The translations under genes were made by a program, and so were the position numbers. This document shows positions 43,971 through 52,478 of a stretch of 64,000 nucleotides of DNA, in pieces. Source of the DNA: Halohasta litchfieldiae (lineage in GTDB: Archaea > Halobacteriota > Halobacteria > Halobacteriales > Haloferacaceae); NCBI RefSeq assembly GCF_002788215.1, contig NZ_CP024845.1:1116001-1180000 (forward strand), written 5' to 3'. The notes beneath the pieces are model-generated. The model saw only the letters and a list, made by a program, of their open reading frames with translations. It searched no databases and was not told the origin of the DNA. Every line of letters begins with the position of its first letter. Position 1 is the stretch's first letter.

Positions 43971-44501
43971 TCAAGCCGGAAGCTTTTCTGCATCGTTTCG
44001 TGCGGCGAGGAGGTGTCTGATAGCACCGAGAGCGAACGTCGTCGCTCCGAGAATCATAGGGACATCGCCGAGACTCCGGGCCCAGAGTAACCGTTTGTTC
44101 CGCGGCCGCTCGTAGAACTCCGGACTCCGCGCGGCGTCGTATCCTTCCGCATACACCGTGCGAAGCTGGCTGAATCCCAGCGGCAGTAACGACGCGACCG
44201 TCATGACGACGAGACCGATATTCGTCAACCAGAACGTTGCTTGGAACCAACCAGGTTCCCACGCGACTTCCGGTGAAACGACACGGAGGATGTGCGTACA
44301 GAGCCCAAGTGCGAGCAGTCCGAATGTGCCAAACGTTGCCGCGTGCGCGTGGGCTACCGTCAGGTAGGTGCCGTGTTCGAAGTAGTTGATGACGGGGATG
44401 TTGATGAAGAAGCCAAGCACCCCACCACCGACGAAGTTCCAGAAGCTACTGCCGAGAATAAACAGCAGCGGGCTGTGTCTGAAAACGGATCCAAATGGCA
44501 T
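43971..44501 (-). pseudogene. C-terminal remnant of quinol-type nitric oxide reductase (NorB)
   Basis: 176 codons covering only the last helices of a haem-copper oxidase-like subunit that normally has about 760 aa: SSFWNFVGGGVLGFFINIPV, then NYFEHGTYLTVAHAHAATFG with conserved His, then further helices. A stop directly precedes the first Met, and no upstream part is present. The quinol-fused NOR of haloarchaea is the best match. Unlikely to work. Confidence 0.75.
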
Positions 44502-44559
44502 ATCTCACCCCGGCGTGAGCATCTGTACCACAAATCATAGTCATTGTAGCGATTTGTTG

Positions 44560-45651
44560 TCACACGATGTCGACCAGTCGACGAACAAGACCGACGCTAA
44601 CACCAACCCACGCGATGAGCGCGACATAGACGAACAGCTCCGGAATATCAGTGAGAACAGTGAGATCGGTGACCGTGCCCAGTCGGAGGCTACTTTCAGT
44701 GTACATTCCCAGCGGGAAGACCATCCCCCAGTAGCGTGGTCTGTACCCCTCAAGAGTGTGCGGCAGTGCGATCCCGCCGACCGTATGTCGCCACACACCG
44801 AGTATGATCAGCAGTGGAATCCACCACGTCGCTGTTGCCCAAAAAAAGAAGGTGAAACCGGTCAGAAACGGTTCGATATCGGCCAGAAACAGCCATTGAT
44901 CGGTCGTTTCGAGCAGGATTGCCCCCGCGAGCGTCGTGATCGCCACCGCCCCCATATTGATCCAGTACGGCGGTGTCGCCGACCGCGGATCAAACGCGTA
45001 GAACGTCATCCGGTAAAACACCAGCGTGATGAGGATCAGATAGAACATACCGCCGATCGAGTAGAGACCGACCGCGACCAACAGCAGCGACTCGGTCGAC
45101 TGAGAAAGGGGCGCGAGTAGCCCGGCCAATACCGCCACTGATTGGGTGGCAACCACTACGAGGAACCAACTGCCGTCGATGCCGTGGGCGATCGGTTCAT
45201 CGGTTGTAGTGATCGTCAAGGCGAAAAAGACACGATAAATGAGCAGCACCCACAGCAGACTCCCCACTACAAGCAGGCCTGTTGCGACCGTCGTTGACAC
45301 CCCAAAAATGACGAACTGGCTGCCGAGGACACAAGTTCCGGCGATCATCGTAAACGAGACCATTCCACGGTCGTACGACTGGAGATCATGCAGTGCGACC
45401 GACGGAATATGGCCGATCCTTGCAAGGGTTAATCCACTGATGAGGAGGTAAGCGACCACGTTGAGGCCGAATAGTCCCCAACCAATCCGTGTGAATCCTA
45501 GTTCATGGGTGGCGATCGAGACGATACCGGTCGCCATCACAAACGCGAAATACAGCGTGTTCCACTCGTCTACTACCGTGACTGCGTCACTGTCGGCGAG
45601 CGAACCAGTCAGAGATTCTCGTGTATTGGTCATTTCGTCAGTTATCGTCAT
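44560..45651 (-). CDS. TDT-family transporter (TehA/SLAC1-like)
   Basis: 363-aa membrane protein with ten helices typical of tellurite-resistance/dicarboxylate transporters and SLAC1 anion channels: YFAFVMATGIVSIATHELGF at the start and RYWGMVFPLGMYTESSLRLG near the end. Intact frame. ATG 45651 lies about 25 nt after TTTATT; an in-frame TTG at 45672 is the alternative. Likely moves nitrite, sulfite or another anion given the remnant neighbours (inference). Confidence 0.87.
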   Translation of the reverse strand: MTITDEMTNTRESLTGSLADSDAVTVVDEWNTLYFAFVMATGIVSIATHELGFTRIGWGLFGLNVVAYLLISGLTLARIGHIPSVALHDLQSYDRGMVSFTMIAGTCVLGSQFVIFGVSTTVATGLLVVGSLLWVLLIYRVFFALTITTTDEPIAHGIDGSWFLVVVATQSVAVLAGLLAPLSQSTESLLLVAVGLYSIGGMFYLILITLVFYRMTFYAFDPRSATPPYWINMGAVAITTLAGAILLETTDQWLFLADIEPFLTGFTFFFWATATWWIPLLIILGVWRHTVGGIALPHTLEGYRPRYWGMVFPLGMYTESSLRLGTVTDLTVLTDIPELFVYVALIAWVGVSVGLVRRLVDIV

Positions 45652-45693
45652 TGGCGAGTCATTGAAAACCAATAAACCCGAAGGGTTGGGCTA

Positions 45694-46035
45694 TCAGATG
45701 TCGGCGCTGTTGGGGTAGTAGTTCAGCACGTCGTCACGCCAGCCATCCTTGTCTTTACCGATGTCCTCAAAGTTCTCGACGAACTCGATTCGATTGACCC
45801 ATTTGGCCATCTTGTAGCCCAGTTGGCTTTCGATCCGGAGCCGGTAGGGCGCGCCGTGGGCCACCGGCAGATCGCCGTCGTTCATCTCGTAGGCCAGAAT
45901 CGATCACGGCTCTTTAGCCTTCTCCAGCCGAATCGCTTCGTAGTAGAACTCCGGCACCACGTCGTCGACCGACACCAGAACCACGTTCCCGCAGAGTTCT
46001 ACAACGACGTTCAAGCGGCCGCCAAAGAGGATGGG
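45694..46035 (-). pseudogene. Molybdopterin-dependent oxidoreductase remnant with in-frame stop
   Basis: Frame encodes VSVDDVVPEFYYEAIRLEKA, then TGA at 45904-45906, then SILAYEMNDGDLPVAHGAPY, RLRIESQLGYKMAKWVNRIE and the C-terminus. These are the C-terminal parts of sulfite-oxidase/YedY-like proteins (ILAYEMN and YGYK/GYKMAKWV motifs). The molybdopterin-binding N-terminus is absent. Nonsense plus truncation marks it non-functional. Confidence 0.78.
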
Positions 46036-46078
46036 CTATGGTCGGTGATCTTCGACGATATCGAGTAAGTCGACTCGT

Positions 46079-46137
46079 CTCACTAACCAAGATTGGAAGC
46101 CGAGACTGCCGAAAACAGCAGTCGTTTGGTTAGTGAG
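46079..46137. repeat. Inverted repeat CTCACTAACCAA / TTGGTTAGTGAG, left bracket
   Basis: 12-bp perfect arms (46079-46090 and 46126-46137) with a 35-bp loop. A second copy with the same arms occurs at 50473-50527. The two bracket the AN1 gene, a small gene, the Orc1/Cdc6 module and two further genes. Confidence 0.8.
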
Positions 46138-46236
46138 GCCAGCCACCGATCACACCCCACCGCCGACCTCGAATCCGATAGACGGCGAGCAGGCCAGTCG
46201 ACTGTAGAGTCACTTTCACTGTGGGCTCAACCGCCA

Positions 46237-46779
46237 CTAAATCAAATAGAAGATGTACGCCAGTAGAGAAAACACGACAACACCAACCAGTACGAGCTGG
46301 AGATCGGACAGCCGCTTTGTGTCGACGTCGTCGGTCTCGTCTGACTCTGCATCCGACTCGCTGGTTTTGATCGAGCCGTCAGGATTCAGATCAGGTGACG
46401 ACTCATACTCTGGCTCGGCAGTCCCGTACACCTGCCCCTCATCGACGTCGACTGTCTCATACTCGCTGTCGTTCTGGTAGTTCGGATTGTCGACGTTGGC
46501 TTCGGCGACCGTGTAGTTCTTGTCGGAATCGGGCGTCGACTCGTCGCTATCAGTGCTGGCGGCATTGATTTCGTCGACAGTCTTCGTCTCTGGTCGCTCA
46601 CGGCGTTTGTCCTCGCCGAGTGTCTCAAATTTCGTGTTGAACCACTTACCATCGGTTTCGACGTACAGGGCCACACAGTCGTGGTTCTCTGGTAAAATAT
46701 GAAACTCGCAATGAATCTTCCCACACCCACGGCACCGATGGCCGAGAGTGGTTTCATTACAGACCGTGCATTTGTTCAT
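46237..46779 (-). CDS. AN1-type zinc-finger membrane protein
   Basis: 180 aa. Complete AN1 finger: C4, C7, C16, C19, C24, H27, H33, C35 in the canonical spacing. A Ser/Asp/Glu-rich linker (about 65-155) contains YESSPDLNPDGSI, shared with the truncated paralogue at 37795. One C-terminal helix (LQLVLVGVVVFSLLAYIFYL) gives a tail-anchored topology with the finger in the cytoplasm. Start ATG 46779; the 17 codons upstream are untypical. Function unknown. Confidence 0.75.
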   Translation of the reverse strand: MNKCTVCNETTLGHRCRGCGKIHCEFHILPENHDCVALYVETDGKWFNTKFETLGEDKRRERPETKTVDEINAASTDSDESTPDSDKNYTVAEANVDNPNYQNDSEYETVDVDEGQVYGTAEPEYESSPDLNPDGSIKTSESDAESDETDDVDTKRLSDLQLVLVGVVVFSLLAYIFYLI

Positions 46780-46928
46780 CGCTACTGTCCTGTCGGTTTG
46801 AAACAGTGATACAAATAGGTGTGTATACAAATTTGAGTGATCAATGCCACCTCGAAAATCATTCTCATTGTTAAACCCCGGTTAAGCACTGTTTAACGTT
46901 TTATCAGGCTGTAGACCCATCAGCAGGT

Positions 46929-47393
46929 ATGCAGTTATCCAAAAAACAACAGGGCGGTCTGCTGGCGGGTGGACTCGTCGGCGCTGCGGTCGTCAGTTGG
47001 CTCACCTCAGACAGCGAACCGGATCACGACGAACTGCTCGAAGAAGCCTACAACGCCGTCGACTCGGCTACCGACGGATCAGTCGCAATCAGTTCCGACC
47101 ACGGCGTCGGCAACGGCGAGGGTATCGGCAGTATCGACGGGATAGAAGGAGTGCCCGACATGGCTGTGACCAGTTTCGGTGGGCCGAGTCTGCTTGTCGA
47201 AGTCGAAACACCCGGTGCGCTGGCCGACCGAACAGCCGACGTTATCGAACAAATCAATGGCTTCCAGAAACAGGGCTACAAGCGCGTGTTAGTCGTCCCC
47301 TCGGAAGCGACCGACGCCGCTGTAGCAGTGGCAGACGATATCGGCGGTAAGGTGACGGTGTCGACGCCGTCCGGCGTGGCTCAACTGCTATAA
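46929..47393 (+). CDS. Small anchored protein, unknown function
   Basis: 154 aa: hydrophobic N-terminus (LLAGGLVGAAVVSWL) and a globular alpha/beta domain (VTSFGGPSLLVEVETPGALA, later KRVLVVPSEATDAAVAVADD). TTTTATC at 46900-46906 is about 25 nt upstream of the ATG. Sits in the bracketed replication module, so probably plasmid-derived. No family recognised. Confidence 0.6.
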   Translation: MQLSKKQQGGLLAGGLVGAAVVSWLTSDSEPDHDELLEEAYNAVDSATDGSVAISSDHGVGNGEGIGSIDGIEGVPDMAVTSFGGPSLLVEVETPGALADRTADVIEQINGFQKQGYKRVLVVPSEATDAAVAVADDIGGKVTVSTPSGVAQLL

Positions 47394-47631
47394 CGTCGAC
47401 TGTTGGGATGACCGTTCGATGTCGTCTGTGTCGACACACCACTATCGAAGTGTAAACCGGCTCGAAACAGTTGCCAGCGGCCCGTTTTTCTAGTGTCGAC
47501 CGAACCCGATCTTATGAGCAGTCAGTCGACCACACTCCTGTTTTCACTAGCTTTTCGCCGTTGACCGACACACCGTGTTCAAAGTGTAGATCACTGAAAA
47601 CCAACCGTCCGAGCATTGCTATCCAACACAC

Positions 47632-47697
47632 CACACAGCGGTTTTCCTGAGTAATTCACCGCGTCACTACAGACACACAGCAGTTTTCCCGAGTTAT
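47632..47697 (+). repeat. Origin-type repeats downstream of orc gene (two copies)
   Basis: CACACAGCGGTTTTCCTGAG at 47632-47651 and CACACAGCAGTTTTCCCGAG at 47674-47693, each continued by TWAT. Same core as the repeats upstream of the orc gene. The second copy runs into the orc stop codon (47694-47696). Confidence 0.7.
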
Positions 47698-48977
47698 TTG
47701 TCGACACCGCGTGTCTTGATTCGCTTCCAATCGAGCCCACGTTCGTCGTAGGCTTCTTTGACCTTCGCTGGGTCGACGTCGTCGCTAAACTCGTGTTCGT
47801 TCCACTGGCCGCCGCCTGCACCCTTGTTGCGGTCGATGGTATGGACGAATCCGAACATAACGAGTTTTGAGAGATGGTTGAACATCCCGCGTTGAGTCAG
47901 TGGCTCACTGCCGCTGTCTTCGTTGTAGGCCCGAACGACTCGCGAGTAGGCCCGGTGGATCGTCCGCGTTCGAGCTGGCGTTTTGTCGACGAGGTCGAGA
48001 TGGGCGAGAGCTTTGAGAATATAGAGTTTTTCGTCGTCCTGATCAGCGATTGATTCGACGATATTCCCGTACTCAATCTTCTTGTCGGCCTGTCGAACGT
48101 GTGTCTCGGCTATCTGCTCGACACCTTCACCCTCCGCGATCTCTGCGGACCCGCGGAGGAGGCGAATCGCACGGCGAGCACTCCCAGAGGCTTCCTGGTA
48201 GGCGAGCGCCGAGACAAGTTGGATCGTCTCGTCGGTGTAGGCATCATCGTACAATGCGAGTTCGGCTCGGCTCTGGAGGATCTGTCGGAGTTCTACGGCG
48301 TCATATGGTGGGAATTTAATCTCGGTTTCACAGAGGCTGTCTTTGACCTTCGGTGAGAGATTCTTTCGGAACGTGTAGTCGTTGCTAATCCCAATGACGC
48401 CAACGCGGACCGTTTCGAGATACCCCATATCACGCGACCGCGGCAGTTCGTACAACAGTGTGTCGTCCTTGCCGATCTTGTCGACCTCGTCGAGGACGAT
48501 CAACACCGTCCCGTCGAGGTCATCGAGTTCCGAGTACATGATATCGTATACGTCCTGTGGGGCGTATCCGGTGCCAGTGATCCGGTTGCCCTTGTCTCGG
48601 AGCCGATTGACGATGCCGACCGCAACCTGATAAGACGAGGTTTTGTGGTCGCCAGTCGTGAAATTCTCGCAGTTGATCCAAATAACGTTCAGCGTGACTT
48701 GTTCGTCGGCAGGGAGATCGGCGTTCTTTGTTTCGAGATCGTCGACGAGTTTGTCGCGGAGGTGTTTCGTCGCGGCTGTCTTCCCGACACCGGTATCGCC
48801 ATACAGAAAGGCGTTCTGTGGCGGTCGGCCCTTGTAGATTGGTTTGAGTACGTCTGTAAAATCATCGAGGGCGGCGTCTCGGCAGAGGATTGTCTCGGGT
48901 GTGTAGTCTTCTTCGAGTACTTCGGCGTTTTTGATGAGCTCGACATCATCGGCGAAGATCGAATCAGAACCACCCAT
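47694..48977 (-). CDS. cdc6: Orc1/Cdc6 family replication initiator
   Basis: 427-aa AAA+ ATPase binding origin repeats. Walker A YGDTGVGKT (59-67), Walker B VLIVLDEVDKIG, sensor 1 VGISNDYTF-like segment (GVIGISNDY), arginine region ASGSARRAIRLLR, and C-terminal winged helix (LSKLVMFGFVHTIDRNKGAG). Start ATG 48977 (MGGSDSIFADD); upstream codons to 49109 are only the translated ORB repeats (TQETQETQE). Flanked on both sides by origin repeats. Confidence 0.93.
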   Translation of the reverse strand: MGGSDSIFADDVELIKNAEVLEEDYTPETILCRDAALDDFTDVLKPIYKGRPPQNAFLYGDTGVGKTAATKHLRDKLVDDLETKNADLPADEQVTLNVIWINCENFTTGDHKTSSYQVAVGIVNRLRDKGNRITGTGYAPQDVYDIMYSELDDLDGTVLIVLDEVDKIGKDDTLLYELPRSRDMGYLETVRVGVIGISNDYTFRKNLSPKVKDSLCETEIKFPPYDAVELRQILQSRAELALYDDAYTDETIQLVSALAYQEASGSARRAIRLLRGSAEIAEGEGVEQIAETHVRQADKKIEYGNIVESIADQDDEKLYILKALAHLDLVDKTPARTRTIHRAYSRVVRAYNEDSGSEPLTQRGMFNHLSKLVMFGFVHTIDRNKGAGGGQWNEHEFSDDVDPAKVKEAYDERGLDWKRIKTRGVDK

Positions 48978-49009
48978 TGAGGACAAGTGACGTGTCCACC
49001 CACATAACC

Positions 49010-49396
49010 TTTCCTGAGTTTCCTGAGTTTCCTGAGTCGGGTGAAACAGGCCGCACTCACACAGCGGTTTTCCTGAGTAATCGGTCGACAGCGTAAGACT
49101 CAGAAACACGGTTGCTACGAATTACGTATATAAACACGGTAGAGATGGTGAGCTGATTACTCAGGAAAACTGCTGTATGACACGTCACCGTACAACGGTT
49201 ATCTGGTTAATTCACTACCGGCAATCTACTACTACTATACAAAACGTTTTAATATAGTATAGTAGTAGTATGAGTCCCACCTGAACCGACAGTCGACTAG
49301 TCTAGTAGGTAACTCCGGAAAACTGCTGTGTCAGTGGACCGCAGTCGAGAATAGACCTTGCCTTCACGTCTAATAACTCAGGAAAACCGCTGTGTG
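49010..49396. other. Replication origin candidate with ORB-like repeats
   Basis: Upstream of the orc gene: three exact tandem TTTCCTGAG (49010-49036), one full repeat CACACAGCGGTTTTCCTGAG (49058-49077), then in opposite orientation ATTACTCAGGAAAACTGCTG (49156-49175), a variant at 49307-49330 (ACTCCGGAAAACTGCTGTG) and CTCAGGAAAACCGCTGTGTG (49375-49394). The inverted array surrounds an AT-rich palindrome, the usual layout of archaeal origins. This repeat differs from the common haloarchaeal ORB sequence I know. Confidence 0.75.
49227..49270. repeat. AT-rich 44-bp palindrome, likely unwinding element
   Basis: TACTACTACTATAC (49227-49240) and GTATAGTAGTAGTA (49257-49270), perfect 14-bp arms, surrounding AAAACGTTTT, itself a palindrome, and TAATATA. 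Lies between oppositely oriented origin repeats, where a duplex unwinding element is expected. Confidence 0.7.
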
Positions 49397-49452
49397 AGAG
49401 GTGTCGATACAGCGGCACCGAGGGGAGTCGACTACATCGGAAGCGTGGTGTG

Positions 49453-49911
49453 CTACTCGTCGACCACGTCGTTCAACCACCGCCGTTGGTTCTCGGTGAG
49501 ACCATGCCGTTCGACCGCCTGTGCGCCGTTCGTCTCTGGTTTGCCATGCAGCCACTTCCGACGGTTCGCCTGTAGTAGTTGGATAGCGAGGAATGACAGC
49601 GGTTCGTCGTAGGTCTCGCCGATACGCTCTGAGTGGTCGCTCGTGATCTGTTTTGGCGTCTCTGCGTGGTCGTCGACCTCGCCGAGTGCCCGTTCAACTA
49701 AATCGATTGTTTGGACCAGTTCGCGGTAGGCATCCAGCAGCTCGTCGTGGGTGTTCCGCAGTTGGAACTCTGGGTGTTCGGCGGCGAGTAAGCCAGTCGA
49801 CTGCTCGACGGCGGCGGCGATCTCCGAGTTGGCCGCGGCGAGTCGGTTCTCTACGGCTTCGAGTTTGTCGCGGGTGTGTTGGTCGAGGTCGCCTACGAGT
49901 CGATCAGACAT
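49453..49911 (-). CDS. Coiled-coil-rich hypothetical protein
   Basis: 152 aa, largely helical: LDQHTRDKLEAVENRLAAAN and LLDAYRELVQTIDLVERALG suggest coiled coils, then GLTENQRRWLNDVVDE at the end. Next to the origin in the bracketed module; perhaps a partition or copy-control accessory (inference). Its start overlaps the end of the upstream gene by 8 nt. Confidence 0.55.
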   Translation of the reverse strand: MSDRLVGDLDQHTRDKLEAVENRLAAANSEIAAAVEQSTGLLAAEHPEFQLRNTHDELLDAYRELVQTIDLVERALGEVDDHAETPKQITSDHSERIGETYDEPLSFLAIQLLQANRRKWLHGKPETNGAQAVERHGLTENQRRWLNDVVDE

Positions 49912-50341
49912 GCCGGACCCTCCGAGCGTAAATTGCTACCTGAGTGACTGGCGAGAATTCTATGCTGTTCACTGCGTCCTTTACCAAGTTGGCTTGATCA
50001 GGACACTCAAATACGTCAAGTGCCCGTGGGAACCCTCCGCAGTCGGAGGTGCCTGCGACGACATACACTTGCTGTTCATTATTTCTGGGTTGACCACCGG
50101 CAACGAGACTTTCGCGTTCACGAAAGTACCCTACATGATTAGGCCCATTAGTTTTCTCATTTGGCATCTTTTGTCTGGATGGGATCATCAACGGGACACC
50201 CCGTTGATTTTCAGTTCCCCCGCTGACGTGCCAGTTTCCCCCTCTGGCGTGTTTGCCCTCCTTCACCACGTCGACCTCCCCCTGTCGACATAGTCTTTGA
50301 ACTATTTCTCTGTTGGGCGTAGCATCTCTTGCTTCTGACAT
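49904..50341 (-). CDS. Hypothetical small protein
   Basis: 145 aa, not recognised. N-terminus MSEARDATPNREIVQRLC followed by a Gly/Asn-rich middle with low GC and few acidic residues, unlike core genes. The overlap with the downstream gene supports an operon. Accessory origin likely; a spurious ORF cannot be excluded. Confidence 0.4.
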   Translation of the reverse strand: MSEARDATPNREIVQRLCRQGEVDVVKEGKHARGGNWHVSGGTENQRGVPLMIPSRQKMPNEKTNGPNHVGYFRERESLVAGGQPRNNEQQVYVVAGTSDCGGFPRALDVFECPDQANLVKDAVNSIEFSPVTQVAIYARRVRHV

Positions 50342-50472
50342 TGTATTCAAAAATTCGCAGTTTTCCTACTTCAAGGCGTCACTGGCAACAGCCTCAAACC
50401 GCCAGTCCGGCAGTCTGACACCGAGATACAGCGGCACCACGTGGTGTCGACTGGGATAATCGGCATCGTTTC

Positions 50473-50527
50473 CACTAACCAAATAGTCTAAAATCGTTCC
50501 AATAGAAACCTGCCTGTTTGGTTAGTG
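50473..50527. repeat. Inverted repeat CACTAACCAAA / TTTGGTTAGTG, right bracket
   Basis: 11-bp perfect arms (50473-50483 and 50517-50527), loop 33 bp. Same arms as 46079-46137. Distance between copies about 4.4 kb. Confidence 0.8.
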
Positions 50528-50587
50528 AGAAAAGAACTGTTGTTGCCAGAACAACCCTTTAGGGTCGCTGCATGACCAACTCACGGT

Positions 50588-50929
50588 ATGGCCGACGATA
50601 GCGGCGAGGACAATGATCTCCGGTTTGCCGATCTCGTCTCCGAACCTTCCGACGTACCGAAGATACGCGAGCGTGTGAAAGCCCTCGCCAAACAAGCACG
50701 GGACCGCGGCGAGGACGCTAATGTAGACGATTTTCTGGCCCAATCCCGCAAGAACGACGCCGCCTATATCGCGCCTGTCGACCTCGAAAAAGCCGAGTAG
50801 ATCGCCGACATCTACGAGCAAGAGGGCAGGCCAGAGACCCACCCACGGAACTTTCACTACCGCATTCTCGGCGGCTCTATAAATACTATCGAGGATGGCA
50901 AGTTCTTCACGTCGGTCTGCATATACTGA
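50588..50929 (+). pseudogene. Plasmid-type gene fragment with in-frame amber codon
   Basis: ATG 50588 opens 70 codons (VPKIRERVKALAKQARDRGE, DDFLAQSRKNDAAYIAPVDL) to TAG 50798-50800. The same frame then continues IADIYEQEGRPETHPRNFHY RILGG up to TGA 50927-50929, with protein-like composition. This suggests a Trp codon mutated to a stop in a longer haloarchaeal plasmid protein, and loss of the 3' part. A functional 70-aa product is the alternative. Confidence 0.55.
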
Positions 50930-51102
50930 AACTGTGACAGTGACATCCCCGATGGTGCTTGCATCAATAGCTATTGATTTGTTATATTCTGGTTCATCAG
51001 TACGAAATGGGCGCACGAGATTATTTTCTTAAACTAATTCTGATTTATTGAGACTTCCACTTGCTGCCTCAGGAAGATGTAAAATAACCACCACTACGTA
51101 GT

Positions 51103-52032
51103 TTAGTCTTCGAGAGCCTCGATGATCTCCTGAGCAGTTGAGCTAATCCGACCAAGGCGATCCTGGATCACCTCCGAATTCTCGTTTTCCCACGCTGCCA
51201 AGTAGAATGCAGAACCACTCGTATCCAATTCGAAAAATCGACCGACAATGTAGGCAACGGCCTCAGCTTCGACCTCACGTTTTGCTCGCTCGGGTTCACT
51301 GTCGACATCGAAATGCAACAGTGCATGGGCATACTCGTGAATCAACGTCACGGCGAGATCGGCCTGATTGGATCGGGCCTTTACCTCCACAACAGGGTGA
51401 AACGAATGGATACATCGGTACTTGCAGACGCCCATCGCCTCTCCATACTCCCACTCCTCGGCCTCAACAATGCGAACAGTCACACCGAGATCTTCGCCTA
51501 CCTCCGTAAGCCTCAACACAAGATCGCCAGCGTTCCCTGTGGCCGCGGTCTCTAACACGGGAAGGGGCTCACCCTCGGTTTGAGAGACATCGAAGACAGT
51601 CGTAGGTCTGAACCCGACAAGCCCTTTCGACCACTCTCCTGTAGGGGTCTCGTCGTACTCACAGTCGATCTGATCGTGGTAGCTGGGTGCATTCTTGCAC
51701 TTGGGACAGCGCTTGGAGATGATCGGAGCCCAAATCCAGATCGCCTGCTCGCCCTTTTGGACATGCCTCTCGAAGTCGTTTCGCCAGGTGTGATAGCCTG
51801 CAACCCTCGTTGCCTCAGGACACTGGAGCTTGATCAACAGCGTATTTCGATGTGAGTAGTCATGGAAGCGACTCTGGACATCGAGCCACTCTTGGAACTC
51901 CTTGCTCTCTTGGGCATCATCGACGTGGTCGACGAGCTCGACGATCCGGTGTTCAATCGAACTGTGCATCTCATCGTGTTCGATCTGATTGAAGGAGACC
52001 GACGAGTCACCGGTCGTAGCTATCGTGTTCAC
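51103..52032 (-). CDS. ArdC-like antirestriction / zinc metallopeptidase protein
   Basis: 309 aa. N-terminal ArdC-like ssDNA-binding domain (RFHDYSHRNTLLIKLQCPEA, VAGYHTWRNDFERHVQKGEQ, IWIWAPI), a CPKC zinc pair (109-112), and a C-terminal metallopeptidase motif HEYAH (232-236) followed by EVEAEAVAYIVGRFF. ArdC proteins protect invading plasmid DNA from restriction. Its presence supports a plasmid origin of this region. Confidence 0.85.
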   Translation of the reverse strand: MNTIATTGDSSVSFNQIEHDEMHSSIEHRIVELVDHVDDAQESKEFQEWLDVQSRFHDYSHRNTLLIKLQCPEATRVAGYHTWRNDFERHVQKGEQAIWIWAPIISKRCPKCKNAPSYHDQIDCEYDETPTGEWSKGLVGFRPTTVFDVSQTEGEPLPVLETAATGNAGDLVLRLTEVGEDLGVTVRIVEAEEWEYGEAMGVCKYRCIHSFHPVVEVKARSNQADLAVTLIHEYAHALLHFDVDSEPERAKREVEAEAVAYIVGRFFELDTSGSAFYLAAWENENSEVIQDRLGRISSTAQEIIEALED

Positions 52033-52111
52033 TGAATCGAGTTTACGGCGAATTCGTCAGTTCAGGACGCGCCGCACCTCTCAGGGGCGTATAAAAAAAC
52101 GGGGGTATCGG

Positions 52112-52400
52112 TCACCGGAGTTGGTGTGGTTCGTCAGCGAAGTCGACCGCAATGAGGCAAACAAGGAACTCGTCGAACCGGTCGACGTCGCTGGGCGTGT
52201 CGGTTGCAAGGTGACGCGCCCAGTCGATTGCCCACCGGAACGCGGGATCAGAACCGCCTTTGCCATGGAGATACCACCAACGTGCCGCTTTGAAAACGAC
52301 AAGCGGATTCGTCGGTGGTGGTCGACTGGCGGGCATCGATCCGTCGTTTGAGATGAGCGGCGTAGTCGGCCATGGTCTTGTCGACGTCGAAGGTAATACG
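52112..52400 (-). pseudogene. Fused remnants: integrase fragment and hypothetical fragment
   Basis: From 52400 to about 52310 the minus strand encodes FDVDKTMADYAAHLKRRIDA RQSTT, closely similar to residues 56-81 of the intact integrase (IDKATMAEYAGYLRQRVNAR). Then the frame shifts and a haloarchaeal-looking stretch (WYLHGKGGSDPAFRWAIDWA, RFDEFLVCLIAVDFAD) runs to a stop at 52112. Two broken genes joined, at the right edge of the island. Confidence 0.55.
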
Positions 52401-52478
52401 CGAACCGTATATGCTAACTCAAAGAAAAATTGAGACGTAAGATCAAGCGATACTACCTACACGTGACGAAGTATGGCC

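Noticed and set aside
49010-49396. Origin repeats considered as a CRISPR array
   Set aside because: Spacing irregular, orientation mixed, and the array surrounds an orc gene.
50522-51016. Minus-strand 164-aa ORF opposite the plasmid-type pseudogene
   Set aside because: Most of it is the antisense of the plus-strand gene 50588-50800 and hydrophobic by that origin; only its first 45 residues look protein-like, which is insufficient.
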